A DNA stretch of 64,000 bases, taken from assembly GCA_907164885.2 (NCBI GenBank), contig OU015494.1, positions 2,965,268 through 3,029,267 of the forward strand. Direction: 5' to 3'. Positions 12,001-21,092 of this stretch are shown here, one piece after another. The DNA is from Dolomedes plantarius. Lineage: Eukaryota; Arthropoda; Arachnida; Araneae; Dolomedidae. The notes beneath the pieces are model-generated. The model had not been told where the DNA came from, did no database searches, and saw only the letters and a list, made by a program, of their open reading frames with translations. Position 1 is the stretch's first letter; every line of letters begins with the position of its first letter. The position numbers and the translations under genes were made by a program.

Positions 12001-15000
12001 TCTATGTTTGTTGAAATGGTTGAATAAAATAAGGTGTTTCTTCACATGTTTGATGAGCTATTCTTCCCTGTTCATAGCTCATGGCCTGACGTCTACTGAC
12101 GAGATCTGGGAATTTATATTTGGAGCTGACGCGTCAGGGAGCGTATTGTGTCGCGTCACGACATGACATAACATGTCAGCATAGTATGCACATTCCTATT
12201 TAAAATAATGGTTTAATTTTTTTTTAACACGTCAGCATAATGTGAATGCACCTTAAGATTGAAAGGGTAATGCTGTAGGATTCCATTGTTTGTTTTTCCT
12301 TTGTGGAAAAGTATATTTGGTATGATCAAAGGAAATTGTGAGTGCATCAATAATGAAGTAAGCATTGTTCTGAAATGTATTGAGCAGTTTCATGAGCCAC
12401 ATTTGAAGCATTATGTCATTATTTAACTTGGTATGCAGATGCAACCCTTGCATTATGGTATCATCTTTTAGAACGGGAAATTTTCTTCTCTATTCATTCG
12501 AATATGAATGTGTGTGTGTGTGGCTTATTCCACCCGCTCTAGCCGTAGGCTAGACCAGGTCCATGAGGCCAAAAGTTACTATGAAATCACTAACAAGCAA
12601 ATGGTCTCTATAAATATCCTCCTTGGCAAGCCCCAGACAGTTTAGAATATGGCCAGGAGAGGCTTCAGCAGTATTGCACTTAGAGCAAAAAGGGAAAGAT
12701 TTTTGCCCCTGATTGTAAACAAGACTCTTTAAGTGTCCACTAGCAAGTCTGCTAATGGTGGTCTGCATCCTTCTGTTGCCCGTGACATTAAGGGCACCTC
12801 CAGGAGATTTTCGGTCGTACCAGTGGTGTGTCGGAGGGGTCTTCCATAAGTGCTGATTAATAAGTTTTCTTGAGTAAATTTCAAGGTAAGTTAAAGTATC
12901 TCACGAAGAAAAAGGAAGTGAGGCTCCATCCTTAGCAAGAGTATCAGCAATCTCGTTTCCAAAAAGTCCTATATGAGACGGAACCCATTGTAAATATACC
13001 TCTTGTTATTTAGAAAGGTCTTTGAGGATCTCCAGAATCGACAGTGAGGTTTTATCCCCGACTCTTGTCCAGCTGCTCAAGTGCTGAATGGCACTGCAGC
13101 TGTCAGTTAGGATCCAAGTCCTGCTGTTAGCCTCAACGTGGCGGGGGGGGGGGGGGGGGCCCCTGGGCGGAATGGGCGAAGTACGTCGGGAGATCTTCTG
13201 GTAGGGCCACCCTAGGCATGAAGGCCATTCCGTTTTGCCCAGCTAATATCAGCAGGCACATGGAGCTAAGTCAGTCTTCTGCCTTCGGGTGCTCCGGGTC
13301 TCGACCCTCAGAAGCTGTCCCCCTTTTCCTTTCCCATGAGCCAATCGAATATGAATGATGAGTAGCATATTCTGTTTGGCATGTGCTACACTCTTCAGTA
13401 AACAAACTACACATGTGAAAGAGGAAATTCTTTATCGAGACATTTCTATCTATTTAGGTTTAGATTTTTCTTCTGGGAAAGTTTTCAGGACAATATCTGA
13501 AAGAAAAAGAAATATTTCAAGTATAAATTTATTATTTATAGATTGTTAGAAAACAAAGCAATGAAAAGTGTTAAGGATTTCTTTTTTTTATGCATCAAAA
13601 TTAAACTAAAGAATATTAAAAATCTGTTATTCATTTTCAAAAATAATATGTAAAAAGGTATTTTTAATCTGTTTCACATTAGCACTGTGAATATAAACAG
13701 ATTATTTAATAAATTTATCTTCAGTGATGCCCAAATACATTAATAGAGCCAAATATATAAATCTGATGGGTACATAAATATTACTCCCTAGATGAAAGAA
13801 AGAAATTTCCATTGTTGTTTGTTCCAAATGGAGAACCTCATGCTCGTTTACAAATTTCTTTAAGTACAATTTTCCCCTATTGACTTTGTCCTGAGGTAAA
13901 TTATATCTCAAGAAAATTTAATGTAGTGTTTGATGTCTAAACATCTGTGATCCTACCCAATAAAATCCTCAATGTATTTTTTTGAACTTGTTAGATTAAT
14001 CCATTTAGCCGAGTATAAGTTTTAAGAAATCTTCATAAGGGCTTCTTGTTCAGCAAATAGAATCATTTGCTCTCTAAAAAGACAAGTAATGTTTCATAGA
14101 AATCTAAAGTCACACACAGTTTCTTGCCTTCTTGATTTTCTGACATAATAAATTTTAGAAAATTTTCTTCACTGTCAGTTGGGGAATACCAGTTCTCTCT
14201 TCATGTTTTTTCTTTTTTTTTAAGTCTTGAATTCAGTAATAATCTGGAGATGACAATTCATCATTGAAACATGGATTTAGTGTAGAAATAAAATTTTTAT
14301 TATCCTTTACACTTGAGCATCACAGCCAGGATCAAGAGTCAGGAAATCTTACTTGAAAACTCGAATTTCATTCTCTGCCAAATATCTTTCATAAGTTGGT
14401 TTTCACCTATGTAAATGCTGAATCAAAAACTAGAAAAGTTCTGTTGTTCATAAGCAGAAAATTGTAACTGAGAAAATAAATACAAGAACTCAATATTGAA
14501 ATATTATAGATTATAGAGCTAATCAAATAGTAAATTTGTCAGGCACAGATGTAGAAAATGTCCCTTCAGCAATTAACAGCAGGTGGCTATTTTTGTCCAT
14601 TTGCCATTTGTGAATACTGTCTTTTCCATAGATGAAACAGTTACCCCTCAGCAAAAAGAGACCCCATAGAACCAACATTGTGTATCAGCAATGCTTTTAT
14701 ATAAATGGGGGAAAATTGTTGGGTTGTCCCAAACCTGCATTTCTTAACAGTGCTGGAATGGGGTAGATGCCTTGTAAGGAAAAAGTCTTAGGATTACAGT
14801 ATTTCAGTTATTTCTTAATGTATGAGAAATATTTTCTGAAGTCTAATGGTTATTATCAGTTTGCTTTCTTCTGTAGGAATACATGAAGAATACCAGCTAC
14901 CATACTATGATATGGTGCCTTCTGATCCAAGTATTGATGAAATGAAAAAGGTTGTATGCTTTGATAAACAAAGACCTCCGATACCAAACAGATGGCAGTC

Positions 15001-18000
15001 TTGTGAGGTTTGTGTCCTTTGAAATATTTCTCTATAAGTCTATGTAATATCTTAGTGTTTCTTCATATATTGATGGGCTTTCAAAATCATGCTAATTCAA
15101 TTGTAATTTTCAACCGAAGAAATTGAATGGTAAGCAAAATTTTGGATATTCTGTTTTTTCTTACCATTTGATAGTTAAAATTTCAAAGAATAAAAAGTGC
15201 AATATATGATGTTAGGTATGTTCATATTTTACATTATCTGCTCTATCATTCATAAAAATTTCATTTGTCTCAGATTTGTAAAATTGGGAGTATAATATTT
15301 TTTGCATTTGAATTTAATACTTCTGTTTATGTCCTTTTTTTTAATGTATTGTCAGTTTTTATTTTTATTTTTTAGCTAACTATTGAGCTTTAGAATGTTG
15401 TATGCATTATGATATTTTTGCTTTATCTGACTCTATTTTTAAAAGTAAATATACGTATAGTACTCCTATGGGAAGTTGTGCCCTGCAACAATAATTAAGG
15501 TTTCTCTTTGGCTGATGATCCTTCTTCTTTGAATAAATTAATAATCCTAAAGTACTAAGTGTGGTTGACTATATTAATAATAATGAAAGCATAATAAAAG
15601 GGATTTTAAATTTCCTTGACACCGTGAACAAATAATTTTTTATTGATAAAGTAGTGATTTTTGTTAAGATTTTCTTAATTATATTTATTGTAGAGTACTA
15701 TTTATTATCAGAGTTTTGACAAATCCAAGTGTTTAGATTTTGCAAGACATTATTAATAGTGTTGAATTTTGAAGGAATTGTATTTATTTGGAAAAGTGTA
15801 TCTATTAGGGGAAAGTGTATTTATTTGGAAAATAAGTCATCAGTTGAGACATTAACCTTTAGATTACAGAAGCTGGATCTATAAATCATCCTTTTGAACT
15901 AGAAATTACCACAACCATTTTCACCTATGAGATAATGCTCATTATCAGAGTTTTGACAAATCAAGTGTTTAGATATTTGCAAGATGTTATTAATAGTGTT
16001 GAATTCCGAAGGAATTATTTATTTATTTGGAAAATAAATACATTATTCCTTCAGAACGAATTTACATTGTTCCAAGGTGGTCAGTTAAAGCATTAACCTT
16101 TAGATTAGAGGAGCTGGATTTATAAATCATCCTTTTGAACTAGAAATTCCCAGAACCATTTTCACCCATGAGATAATGCTCATTATAATGTCAGTGAAAA
16201 GCAATGCTTATTGTTTTCTCTAGTCTCTCTAAACATGGAGGTGTTTTTGCTTTTGTAAATAAATGACATGAAAGCCAGAACTGCCCTTATTTGAATATAA
16301 TGTCACGACTTCATTTTTTTATTCAGGTTTTATTTTACCCTCAAGAAAAATTTTAGGCTAAAAAAAACTGAAAATGAAATAAATTTTTAAAAATTGTTAA
16401 TTAAACAATAAAAATAATCAAAAAAATTTCTTGCTGTGGGTCAAATTTCAGTTATAGTTTACCATCAACAGTATATCTATATAATGACTTTCAAAAATGA
16501 ATTTTTCTAAAAATATGTTTTTGATTTTTCCTGTAAGTACTGTGGAAATGAATAAATAATATTTGCATTCTACTCAGTACTCTAAAATTATATGAGCAAT
16601 GCCAATTGTATCAATTACTTAGGAGGTTGTTAGGAAAAAAGATAAAAATTCTGTGTTAGTTTTCCAAAATCCCCACTCCTTTTTTATTATTTGAATGGAT
16701 CCCTCCCTGTAAATGATATGATGATTACACTAATGATCTATTTTTGTTGAAAAATCACCTGACATGAAAATTTTCACTGCATGTGTCACTCTAGCTTAAG
16801 ACTTTAACAAAAATGAAAGAGGCTTTTGTTTAGTTATAAATTTGAAACTTCCAAAAATACCGAACACTTTTAAACATTTGAAATCATAAAGTAAATCAAA
16901 ACAAATATTCCAATTGGGATAGAGTTATTAGTGACAGATGTGTATTCTTCCCCATTTATCACTTTTAAATGCTGCCTATTCCAAAGACATTTTTAACTGC
17001 TCTCCCTTCAGATAGAGAGGAAAAGGTTTAAATGTTGGTTGAAGAGTTGGGTAAAATTTGCCTCCCCACCATATCCTAGGCAGTGAAGAGGAGGACTGTT
17101 GAGGTGTATTTTCTCATAACAATTTTGATATTAAGCCACAGGAGGCTTGCCCTGTTTACATGAATTAAAATTAGTAATTTTGACAGTCAAAGTGTCTTCA
17201 GAATAAACAATACAGTGACCCAGTCAGTAAGCAAATTGATAAGAGTTACAACTGTTGGGCAAGTTGCAAAGCCACAGGGTTGTTATGGTTTGGTTCATTT
17301 GTCTGTGCTTTTCCATAAGTATAATAAAAAGTTAATGCATTTTATTAATTGGAAGTCAACATCTTTCATCAGACAAATTATTCAAAAAATGTGCCCCTCA
17401 GGAGGTTTACCTACTTTAGGTAAACACGGGTGTTGCAATCCCGAGGTACCCCAGCAAATTTTCCCTCCTTTCCCTTTTCCTCTCCCCTCTTCCTTCTCCT
17501 TTTTTTTCTTTTTTTCCTCCCTCATTGCGGTTACCTCTTTGGAGGTGTGGGATCATCAGAAGCTGTAGCCATTCTGCTGCTTCTAGCTTCTAATGGCGAT
17601 TAACTGCCCATGTGTTTGCTGTGTTTGGAGACCCGTGGCCCCGGAAAAGGGAATCCTGGTAGTTGAGGGTCAGTTTTGGTTGCCCAACGCACTGCTTCGG
17701 CCCCCATTTCGGGTAAATGGGAGGTATTCTGTGTTCCCCTGGGTATTATAATTCAAAGCGTCTATCTCCTCATTGAATAAAAACAAACCATCCCGAACTA
17801 CTGAATATCTTGAAATAAAACCCAATAGAAACAGAACCATTCACGCTCTACCACCTGTAAATTATCAAAAACATAAGAAAACCAAATTAGTTGTTGGAAA
17901 ACAAAATAAACCTGACTTATCAATGAAACAAAAATATCTTAAATATTTAAAAATAACTTATCTTCAAGCACTTCCTCAAGACACGCTGGAGATCTATGCT

Positions 18001-20863
18001 TCCAGTATCTCCAATACTGAGGAGATATATTCTAATGAGATTCTATCTCTTGCCTCTCAACCTGCTGGGAGAGGTCACTTGGTCTCTCTAACATTTTCTT
18101 TGCCATCTTTTAGTACTTGACCCTAATCTGGATAGGGGTTAACCCTTTCCAGAAGTTTTTGCTTTTTTCAGTTTCCCTCTTGCCTTTTATCACTTTTGTA
18201 TATAATTGCTGTTGCTATATTTAATCTTTTTTTTCACCTTTTTTATTACCTGTATTATGACTATGTTGACTCGGACAATGTTATTGTATTCAAGGAGTAG
18301 TTATTCCACTTTTCTTTTTCGCCCTTGCTTTTACCTCTTTTGTTTTCTCGTTGTTTTTACAGAATAGGGAATACCTATCCAGAGGTTTTTGTTTTAACTT
18401 TTCTTCCTTTTCTCATATTTTCACATCACTGCAGTTATCAATTTTACTGTTGACTACTTTTAAAAAGGTAAAAGTAGGCCTCTTTTATCACTTTATATAT
18501 GTTTCTCTGGAATATTTTTACTACCTTTTATATATATGGCTGTGTTTATCACCTATTGTCATGATTGGTTTCACCTATTATATAAGACTTTTATCACCTT
18601 CTATGTTTGATTTGTTTTTATTTTCGTCACATTTTCTGTACTACTGTGTTTCTCACCTTTTAATATGAATCATTTATCCAAGTATATGGCTATCCATCAC
18701 TGTCACACTATATACAGTACAACCTCCCAAATCCGGAATCGTTCAGGACACGGCAATTCCGGATTTGAGAGGTTTTTAAATAACACTACAAAATTTTAGG
18801 AGAAAAAAAATAAACACACTAAAAAAAAAGTAAAATGGTTTAATTATTAAATAAACCTAAATACAGGGCATATAATTACATTATAATTTAAACATTTCAG
18901 TCAATAATGTTTGTTGCTTTAATTTCAGCTTATTATAAATATTTTCTCGAATCCTATATAGTGACATAATTTCATGTTCCCAGATAAAATTCCGGTGTTC
19001 TAAGCCTAATATTGTTTAATCTAATGATTTTATTAGGTCTTCCGTTGACATTCTGAATCAATTTCACGATCGCTGTCATCATAACCTTTGTTATTTACAA
19101 CACTATGAATAATTTCAGAATCGCTCATGCTGCATTTACACATTTGCGATCGCACCACCTGTAACACCGCATTTACACAGTCGCGATAGCGGCGAGTCGA
19201 ATTGAGGGGAGTGAATGTGTAAACGGTGTTTTCGCCAATCGTGGCGCTCGCTTCGGGAGTGGTTTTCTGGCACGAGTCAAAGTGGCGAATGGCGCCGGGG
19301 GTCAAAGGTGAGAATGGCGACGGGAAATCTTGTTCACAGCAAGAGGCGGGAATGTGAGTTTGGTCACTCGCGTCAATGCAGGTACGTGACTAATGTCTCG
19401 CAAATGTCTTGCGGGTGGCTCGATCGTGAATGCAAATGCGGCACAAGACATTCGCGAGACATTAGTCACGTTCCTGCATCGACGCGAGTGACCGTTCTCA
19501 CATTCTCGCCTCTTGCTGTGAACAAGACTTCCCGTCGCCATTTTCCCGTTTGACGCCCGGCGCCATTCGCCACTTTGATTCGTGCCAGAAAACTGCTCCC
19601 GAAGCGAGCGCCACGATTGGCGCGGAGAAACGGCGAGAACACCGTTTACACATTCGCCCCCTCCCGCGATTCGACTCGCCGCTATCGCGATTGCGTAAAT
19701 GCGATGTAAGAGAATAAACGATCGGCAGATTTTCATCGATGTCTAAAACTTCCTGTATGACCAATTATCCAAGTTAATATTGCCTTTATTCGCATATTCT
19801 ACTAATTCTGCCATTTCAGCTTCTTTCTCAGATACTTGAAAACCCTCAAAATCGCTGCTATCACTTCCTTGAAAGGAAGCGCAATTTTTTACCGATCATT
19901 TTCGTAGCGACATCTATCGGTAAAATAGAAAAGTAAAATTGGCCATTTATTAAAGCATTCCGGATTTGGGAGGTTTCCGGATTTGAGAGGTCCGGATTTG
20001 GGAGGTTGTACTGTATCTGTGTTTTATATGGTGTTATTCAAAATTTTGACTGGTTTTATCACTTTACTTAATTTGTATATTTTTTTTCTCATAGTTTTAA
20101 TGGATTTTTTGGGCTAAAAATGGTAGCATTATATATATATGCTTTTTCGGATTTTACCATGTTGTCCTTATTGGACCTTGCGCCATAAAACCCAAAACAA
20201 CCAACCAACCAACCATCAAAGAAATGTGACATTGCTATTATATCTGTCCTGTTTCTGTTAAAGAATACATTTAGAAAAATTGAAGGTAATCTTTAAAATT
20301 AAATATTCAATTGGTCAAAAGTATCAAGTACCACCTGAGCTCATTTCCAGGGCTTCAAAATTTCTATATTTTATTTCAGCTTCATAAAATCCAATCTTTC
20401 AAAATGCAATATTTTATCTTTTTTTCAGAGCTAAGCAGTGTTTTCCTTGGGCAATAATGTTGATATGACCTGTTGTGTTTTCGTTTTAATTAGCAGTTTT
20501 ATTAGCACTTGAAATTAGTTTCACTTTATTAAATATAGACAAAATGAAATATAATCATTGTTAAATTTAATGATCTAAGCAATATTAACCAGATTATAAA
20601 ATGCCCATTTTTCATATCACTCTGTTCTAGAACACTTTTTCTGTTTTTATTAAGATTTGAAAGAATGGTTAAGCTTCTAGTTTTTAAATTTCTATATTGT
20701 TTTACTGAAAGCCTGAATTTGTTTTGACTTTTTTTAGGCTTTAAGAGTGATTTCAAAAGTTATGAAAGAATGCTGGTATCAAAACTCTGCAGCTCGTCTA
20801 ACAGCACTTCGTATAAAGAAAACTTTGGCAAATCTTGGTGCTCAAGAAGATTTAAAAATGTAA
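2875..20863 (+). CDS. babo: TGF-beta/activin type I receptor kinase (ALK4/ALK5/baboon), last four exons
   Basis: The gene encodes the C-terminal two thirds of a receptor serine/threonine kinase that, after ligand binding and activation by a type II receptor, phosphorylates R-Smads at the plasma membrane. Coding exons are 2875-3042, 8984-9265, 14877-15007 and 20738-20863 (TAA). All introns are GT-AG, the phases fit (1, 1 and 0), and the joined frame has no stop. It runs from the hinge (DNGTWTQLW) through [11 protein letters not shown], the activation loop, APE and the C-terminal NANDOR box ([12 protein letters not shown]). DNGTWTQLW and [16 protein letters not shown] place it with ALK4/ALK5/baboon and not with BMP-type ALK3/ALK6 (thickveins). 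The ectodomain, membrane span, GS box and N-lobe lysine lie left of the window. All catalytic residues in view are present, so it looks functional. Confidence 0.95.
3043..4105 (+). other. Start of intron 1, with a copy of an interspersed repeat near 3896-4045
   Basis: No gene is visible; the 110-codon frame at 3308-3640 has no family features. The stretch 3896-4045 resembles segments at 40232-40340 and 44285-44398 (shared core GGATCATATTATTGTTAAAA followed by a conserved CACAGTTTGAAAAAG), so it is an older member of the same dispersed repeat. G-runs occur at about 3713-3726 and 4076-4086. Confidence 0.55.
4106..4331. repeat. 113-bp tandem duplication
   Basis: Two neighbouring copies of a 113-bp unit begin at 4106 and 4219 (each starting ACACCTATGCATTTATATCT) and differ at only a few bases, so the duplication is recent. 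Neither copy carries a frame. Confidence 0.9.
5750..8124 (-). mobile_element. hAT element (Charlie/ZBED5-like), decayed
   Basis: A transposase pseudogene on the minus strand lies between ends that fit hAT terminal repeats: CAGTCTTTCTTAACC at 5750 and, reading inward from 8124, AAGTGGTTCTTAACC. The consensus of this group is close to CAGTGGTTCTTAACC. The 8-base flanks ATCTATAG and ACTAATAG agree at five positions, compatible with an old 8-bp target duplication. The element is about 2.4 kb and lies inside intron 1 in antisense orientation. Confidence 0.7.
5960..7545 (-). pseudogene. hAT transposase (ZBED5/SCAND3-like), many lesions
   Basis: Read on the minus strand, 7545-7401 encodes a BED-type finger start ([10 protein letters not shown], then [13 protein letters not shown] and KLKRH). 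Around 7060-6900 there is [13 protein letters not shown]. At about 6840-6730 [20 protein letters not shown] matches the central hAT core in which DGAPSM carries a catalytic aspartate, here apparently changed. Near 6700-6590 [20 protein letters not shown] and then a tail near 6250-6180 ([13 protein letters not shown]) and 6110-6050 ([11 protein letters not shown]) complete the order expected for this family. Stops and frameshifts occur throughout and parts are deleted, so no protein can be made. It was recognised from family motifs spread over several frames. Confidence 0.65.
8609..8933. mobile_element. 325-bp MITE with 15-bp perfect inverted ends
   Basis: The ends are ACCTTTTAACTGTCA at 8609-8623 and its exact reverse complement at 8919-8933. 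Both are flanked by TA (8607-8608 and 8934-8935), which points to a Tc1/mariner-type non-autonomous element. Inside, two imperfect copies of a block starting GCTGCCMTCT (8708 and 8767) follow each other. It ends only 50 bp before the kinase exon at 8984. Confidence 0.8.
8984..9265 (+). CDS. babo: babo exon: catalytic and activation loops
   Basis: The acceptor TAG ends at 8983 and the donor GTGAGT starts at 9266. The exon encodes [14 protein letters not shown], with the catalytic aspartate and asparagine, then IADLGLAV in which DLG replaces the usual DFG as in all type I receptors. The activation segment with [13 protein letters not shown] follows, then helix F ([13 protein letters not shown]). 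Nothing essential is missing. The track of T-rich bases before the acceptor is squeezed between the MITE end and the exon. Confidence 0.96.
9266..10533 (+). other. Intron 2, first part, no gene recognised
   Basis: Two overlapping frames at 10005-10332 (+) and 10005-10265 (-) are open, but neither resembles a known family and they overlap each other, so I do not annotate either as a gene. The sequence around 9740-10000 is slightly richer in G than its surroundings and may be an unclassified repeat. Confidence 0.45.
10534..12253 (+). mobile_element. PIF/Harbinger element, internally deleted
   Basis: The ends form an imperfect inverted repeat: AGCTGCATTCAGACTACGCT from 10534 and, inward from 12253, AGGTGCATTCACATTATGCT. 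Both ends are flanked by TAA (10531-10533 and 12254-12256), the 3-bp TWA target duplication characteristic of PIF/Harbinger. Transposase fragments lie at 10660-11090. Behind them about 1.1 kb has no frame, including two diverged copies of a roughly 190-bp block (from about 11500 and 11690) that share GAGGGGACRAACACC. Confidence 0.8.
10660..11090 (+). pseudogene. PIF/Harbinger transposase (DDE_Tnp_4), N- and C-terminal remnants
   Basis: The frame from ATG 10660 gives [15 protein letters not shown] and [10 protein letters not shown], the usual start of Harbinger nucleases. It then jumps without the central domain to [11 protein letters not shown] (from 10796), which holds the second catalytic aspartate, and, after a one-base frameshift near 10885, to [20 protein letters not shown] with the catalytic glutamate, ending near [10 protein letters not shown] deletion of most of the catalytic core around 10785-10796 removes the first aspartate and everything near it. 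The copy is dead. The companion Myb/SANT-like protein of autonomous Harbingers is not seen. Confidence 0.75.
12257..12497 (+). other. Intron 2 between two transposons
   Basis: AT-rich stretch with a 66-codon minus-strand frame (12253-12453) of unknown identity and no other support. Confidence 0.4.
12511..13344 (-). mobile_element. LINE with 5' leader joined to 3' end (internal deletion)
   Basis: On the minus strand the element begins at 13344 with a GC-rich leader (to about 13160), followed by a C-run (the G-run at 13142-13160 on +) and then directly by the RNase H and C-terminal end of a LINE ORF2. It finishes with a short (CA)n tail at 12511-12522. The full length between perfect target duplications shows that this was inserted as a deleted or template-switched copy of 834 bp. 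The leader resembles those of Jockey/R1-like elements that I recall from spiders. Confidence 0.8.
12550..13140 (-). pseudogene. LINE ORF2 remnant: RNase H and C-terminal domain
   Basis: Going down the minus strand, [14 protein letters not shown] (about 13120-13070) and then [20 protein letters not shown] (about 12990-12935) are the typical aspartate- and histidine/glutamate-containing motifs of the LINE RNase H domain that degrades the RNA template. The frame is stopped between them and is shifted after the second. The open part 12768-12550 is the C-terminus: a zinc-binding cluster [20 protein letters not shown], ending in the characteristic FGLMDLV. The reverse transcriptase is absent. Confidence 0.8.
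13358..14876 (+). other. Remainder of intron 2
   Basis: No gene is recognised. The minus-strand frame at 13911-13702 continues upstream, in pieces and with stops, to about 14330, which could be an old coding remnant of a transposon, but I see no family motif. The stretch ends with the acceptor TGTAG at 14872-14876. Confidence 0.45.
14877..15007 (+). CDS. babo: babo exon: kinase C-lobe, helix G
   Basis: The exon lies between the acceptor TGTAG (to 14876) and the donor GTTTGT (from 15008). It encodes [18 protein letters not shown] and [19 protein letters not shown], the stretch of the lower lobe that follows helix F in type I receptors and is almost invariant among ALK4/ALK5 relatives. It ends in phase 0. 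Confidence 0.95.
15704..16190. repeat. ~238-bp tandem duplication in intron 3
   Basis: Two adjoining copies start near 15704 and 15942 (ATTATCAGAGTTTTGACAAA in both) and run through shared blocks such as ATAAATCATCCTTTTGAACT. They differ by scattered substitutions and by short insertions. No frame is present. Confidence 0.85.
16191..17393 (+). other. Intron 3, no gene recognised
   Basis: AT-rich, frame-poor sequence. The open frame at 17215-17568 crosses into the LINE leader and is not a gene. Confidence 0.45.
17773..18120 (+). pseudogene. Possible start of LINE ORF1
   Basis: An open frame of about 115 codons follows the leader. It has no ATG at its upstream end, and is rich in lysine, asparagine and threonine in the first half, as is usual for LINE ORF1 N-termini, but shows no zinc knuckle or other motif. 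I place it here because of its position in the element; the sequence itself is not diagnostic. Confidence 0.35.
19025..19890 (-). pseudogene. Tigger/pogo-like transposase C-terminus, split by a palindromic MITE
   Basis: Before the insertion (minus strand, about 19880-19715) the sequence encodes [17 protein letters not shown] and then [15 protein letters not shown] after a frameshift. Behind the insertion (about 19130-19027) it continues with [12 protein letters not shown] and an acidic tail to a TAA. Acidic ends of this kind, with DIDENLP and DEEI, follow the DDE domain in Tigger and jerky-like proteins. The catalytic domain is not present. Confidence 0.55.
19168..19703. mobile_element. 536-bp GC-rich palindromic (fold-back) MITE
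   Basis: Two arms of roughly 260 bases are inverted copies of each other around a centre near 19425-19435 (CGATCG). The outer ends both read CGCATTTAC inward, and the arms share blocks such as GGCGCTCGCTTCGGGAG, GTTCACAGCAAGAGGCG and GTGACTAATGTCTCGC. The stretch is rich in CpG and stands out sharply in AT-rich surroundings. A further GCATTTACAC at 19134 could be a third, partial end. Open frames at 19215-19764 are by-products of the palindrome. Family is undetermined; the flanks suggest at most a very short target duplication. Confidence 0.8.
20229..20737 (+). other. End of intron 3
   Basis: AT-rich intron sequence closing with a T-rich tract and the acceptor TTTAG at 20733-20737. A minus-strand frame (20756-20529) overlaps the exon and is a chance frame. 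Confidence 0.5.
20738..20863 (+). CDS. babo: babo terminal coding exon
   Basis: The exon begins in phase 0 with [13 protein letters not shown] and ends LGAQEDLKM then TAA at 20861-20863. It contains helices H and I and the NANDOR-box region ([14 protein letters not shown]) needed for normal signalling and receptor turnover in type I receptors. The arginine of AARLTA, which holds the C-lobe together by pairing with the APE glutamate, is present. The end point matches the C-terminus of ALK5 relatives, so the protein is complete at this end. Confidence 0.96.
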   Translation, partial: ALRVISKVMKECWYQNSAARLTALRIKKTLANLGAQEDLKM

Positions 20864-21086
20864 AATTCATTTAGAGCATTTTAGTTTCTACAGTAGCTAA
20901 ACCAAAATTGGTAATGTTGGTTACATGAGGTGCCTAAAACTTTTGTTACCTTAGATCTTGTGTACATACAATCGGATCTCTGTTCTGTACCTGCTTATTT
21001 TTGAAAAGCAGAGTATGAATTAGTGAAAAGGAGAAAACCTTCTGTTAAATCATTTCATTACTCTGATTCAACTTATTTGACTCTGT

Positions 21087-21092
21087 AATAAA
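21087..21092 (+). promoter_or_regulatory. First AATAAA after the kinase stop codon
   Basis: This is the first canonical poly(A) hexamer, 224 bases behind the stop. In such AT-rich sequence the hexamer is common by chance, so it is only a candidate. A second one lies at 21992-21997. Confidence 0.35.

Larger units (their letters stand above)
12498..13357. repeat. 13-bp target-site duplication around a LINE
   Basis: TCGAATATGAATG occurs at 12498-12510 and again, identical, at 13345-13357. The two copies bracket the LINE fragment exactly and mark its insertion site. Confidence 0.85.
18715..20013 (-). mobile_element. Tigger/pogo-like DNA transposon, non-autonomous
   Basis: The two ends are 23-bp perfect inverted repeats (18715-18737 and 19991-20013; outer part CAGTACAACCTCCC) with TA on both sides (18713-18714 and 20014-20015). 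A terminal CAG, a TA target and internal repeats of the TCCGGATTTG type fit the Tigger/pogo group. Minus-strand remnants of an acidic transposase C-terminus support this. Only that tail of the transposase is left, and it is split by another insertion. Confidence 0.75.
17394..20215 (+). mobile_element. LINE remnant (~1.5 kb) split by a younger DNA transposon
   Basis: The left part (17394-18714) has a GC-rich leader and a pyrimidine-rich stretch. The right part (20014-20215) is a LINE 3' end with ACCTTGCGCCATAAAACCC and a tail of CAAC/AACC units. The flanks TCAAAAAATGTG (17382-17393) and TCAAAGAAATGTG (20216-20228) look like a target duplication. Removing the 1.3-kb insertion at 18715-20013 leaves about 1.5 kb, far too short for a full LINE, so the middle, including the reverse transcriptase, is missing. 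Confidence 0.7.

Noticed and set aside
19215..19764. Several arginine/serine-rich frames on both strands with similar sequences
   Set aside because: They are produced by the GC-rich palindrome; the same peptide pattern appears on both arms because the DNA is inverted.
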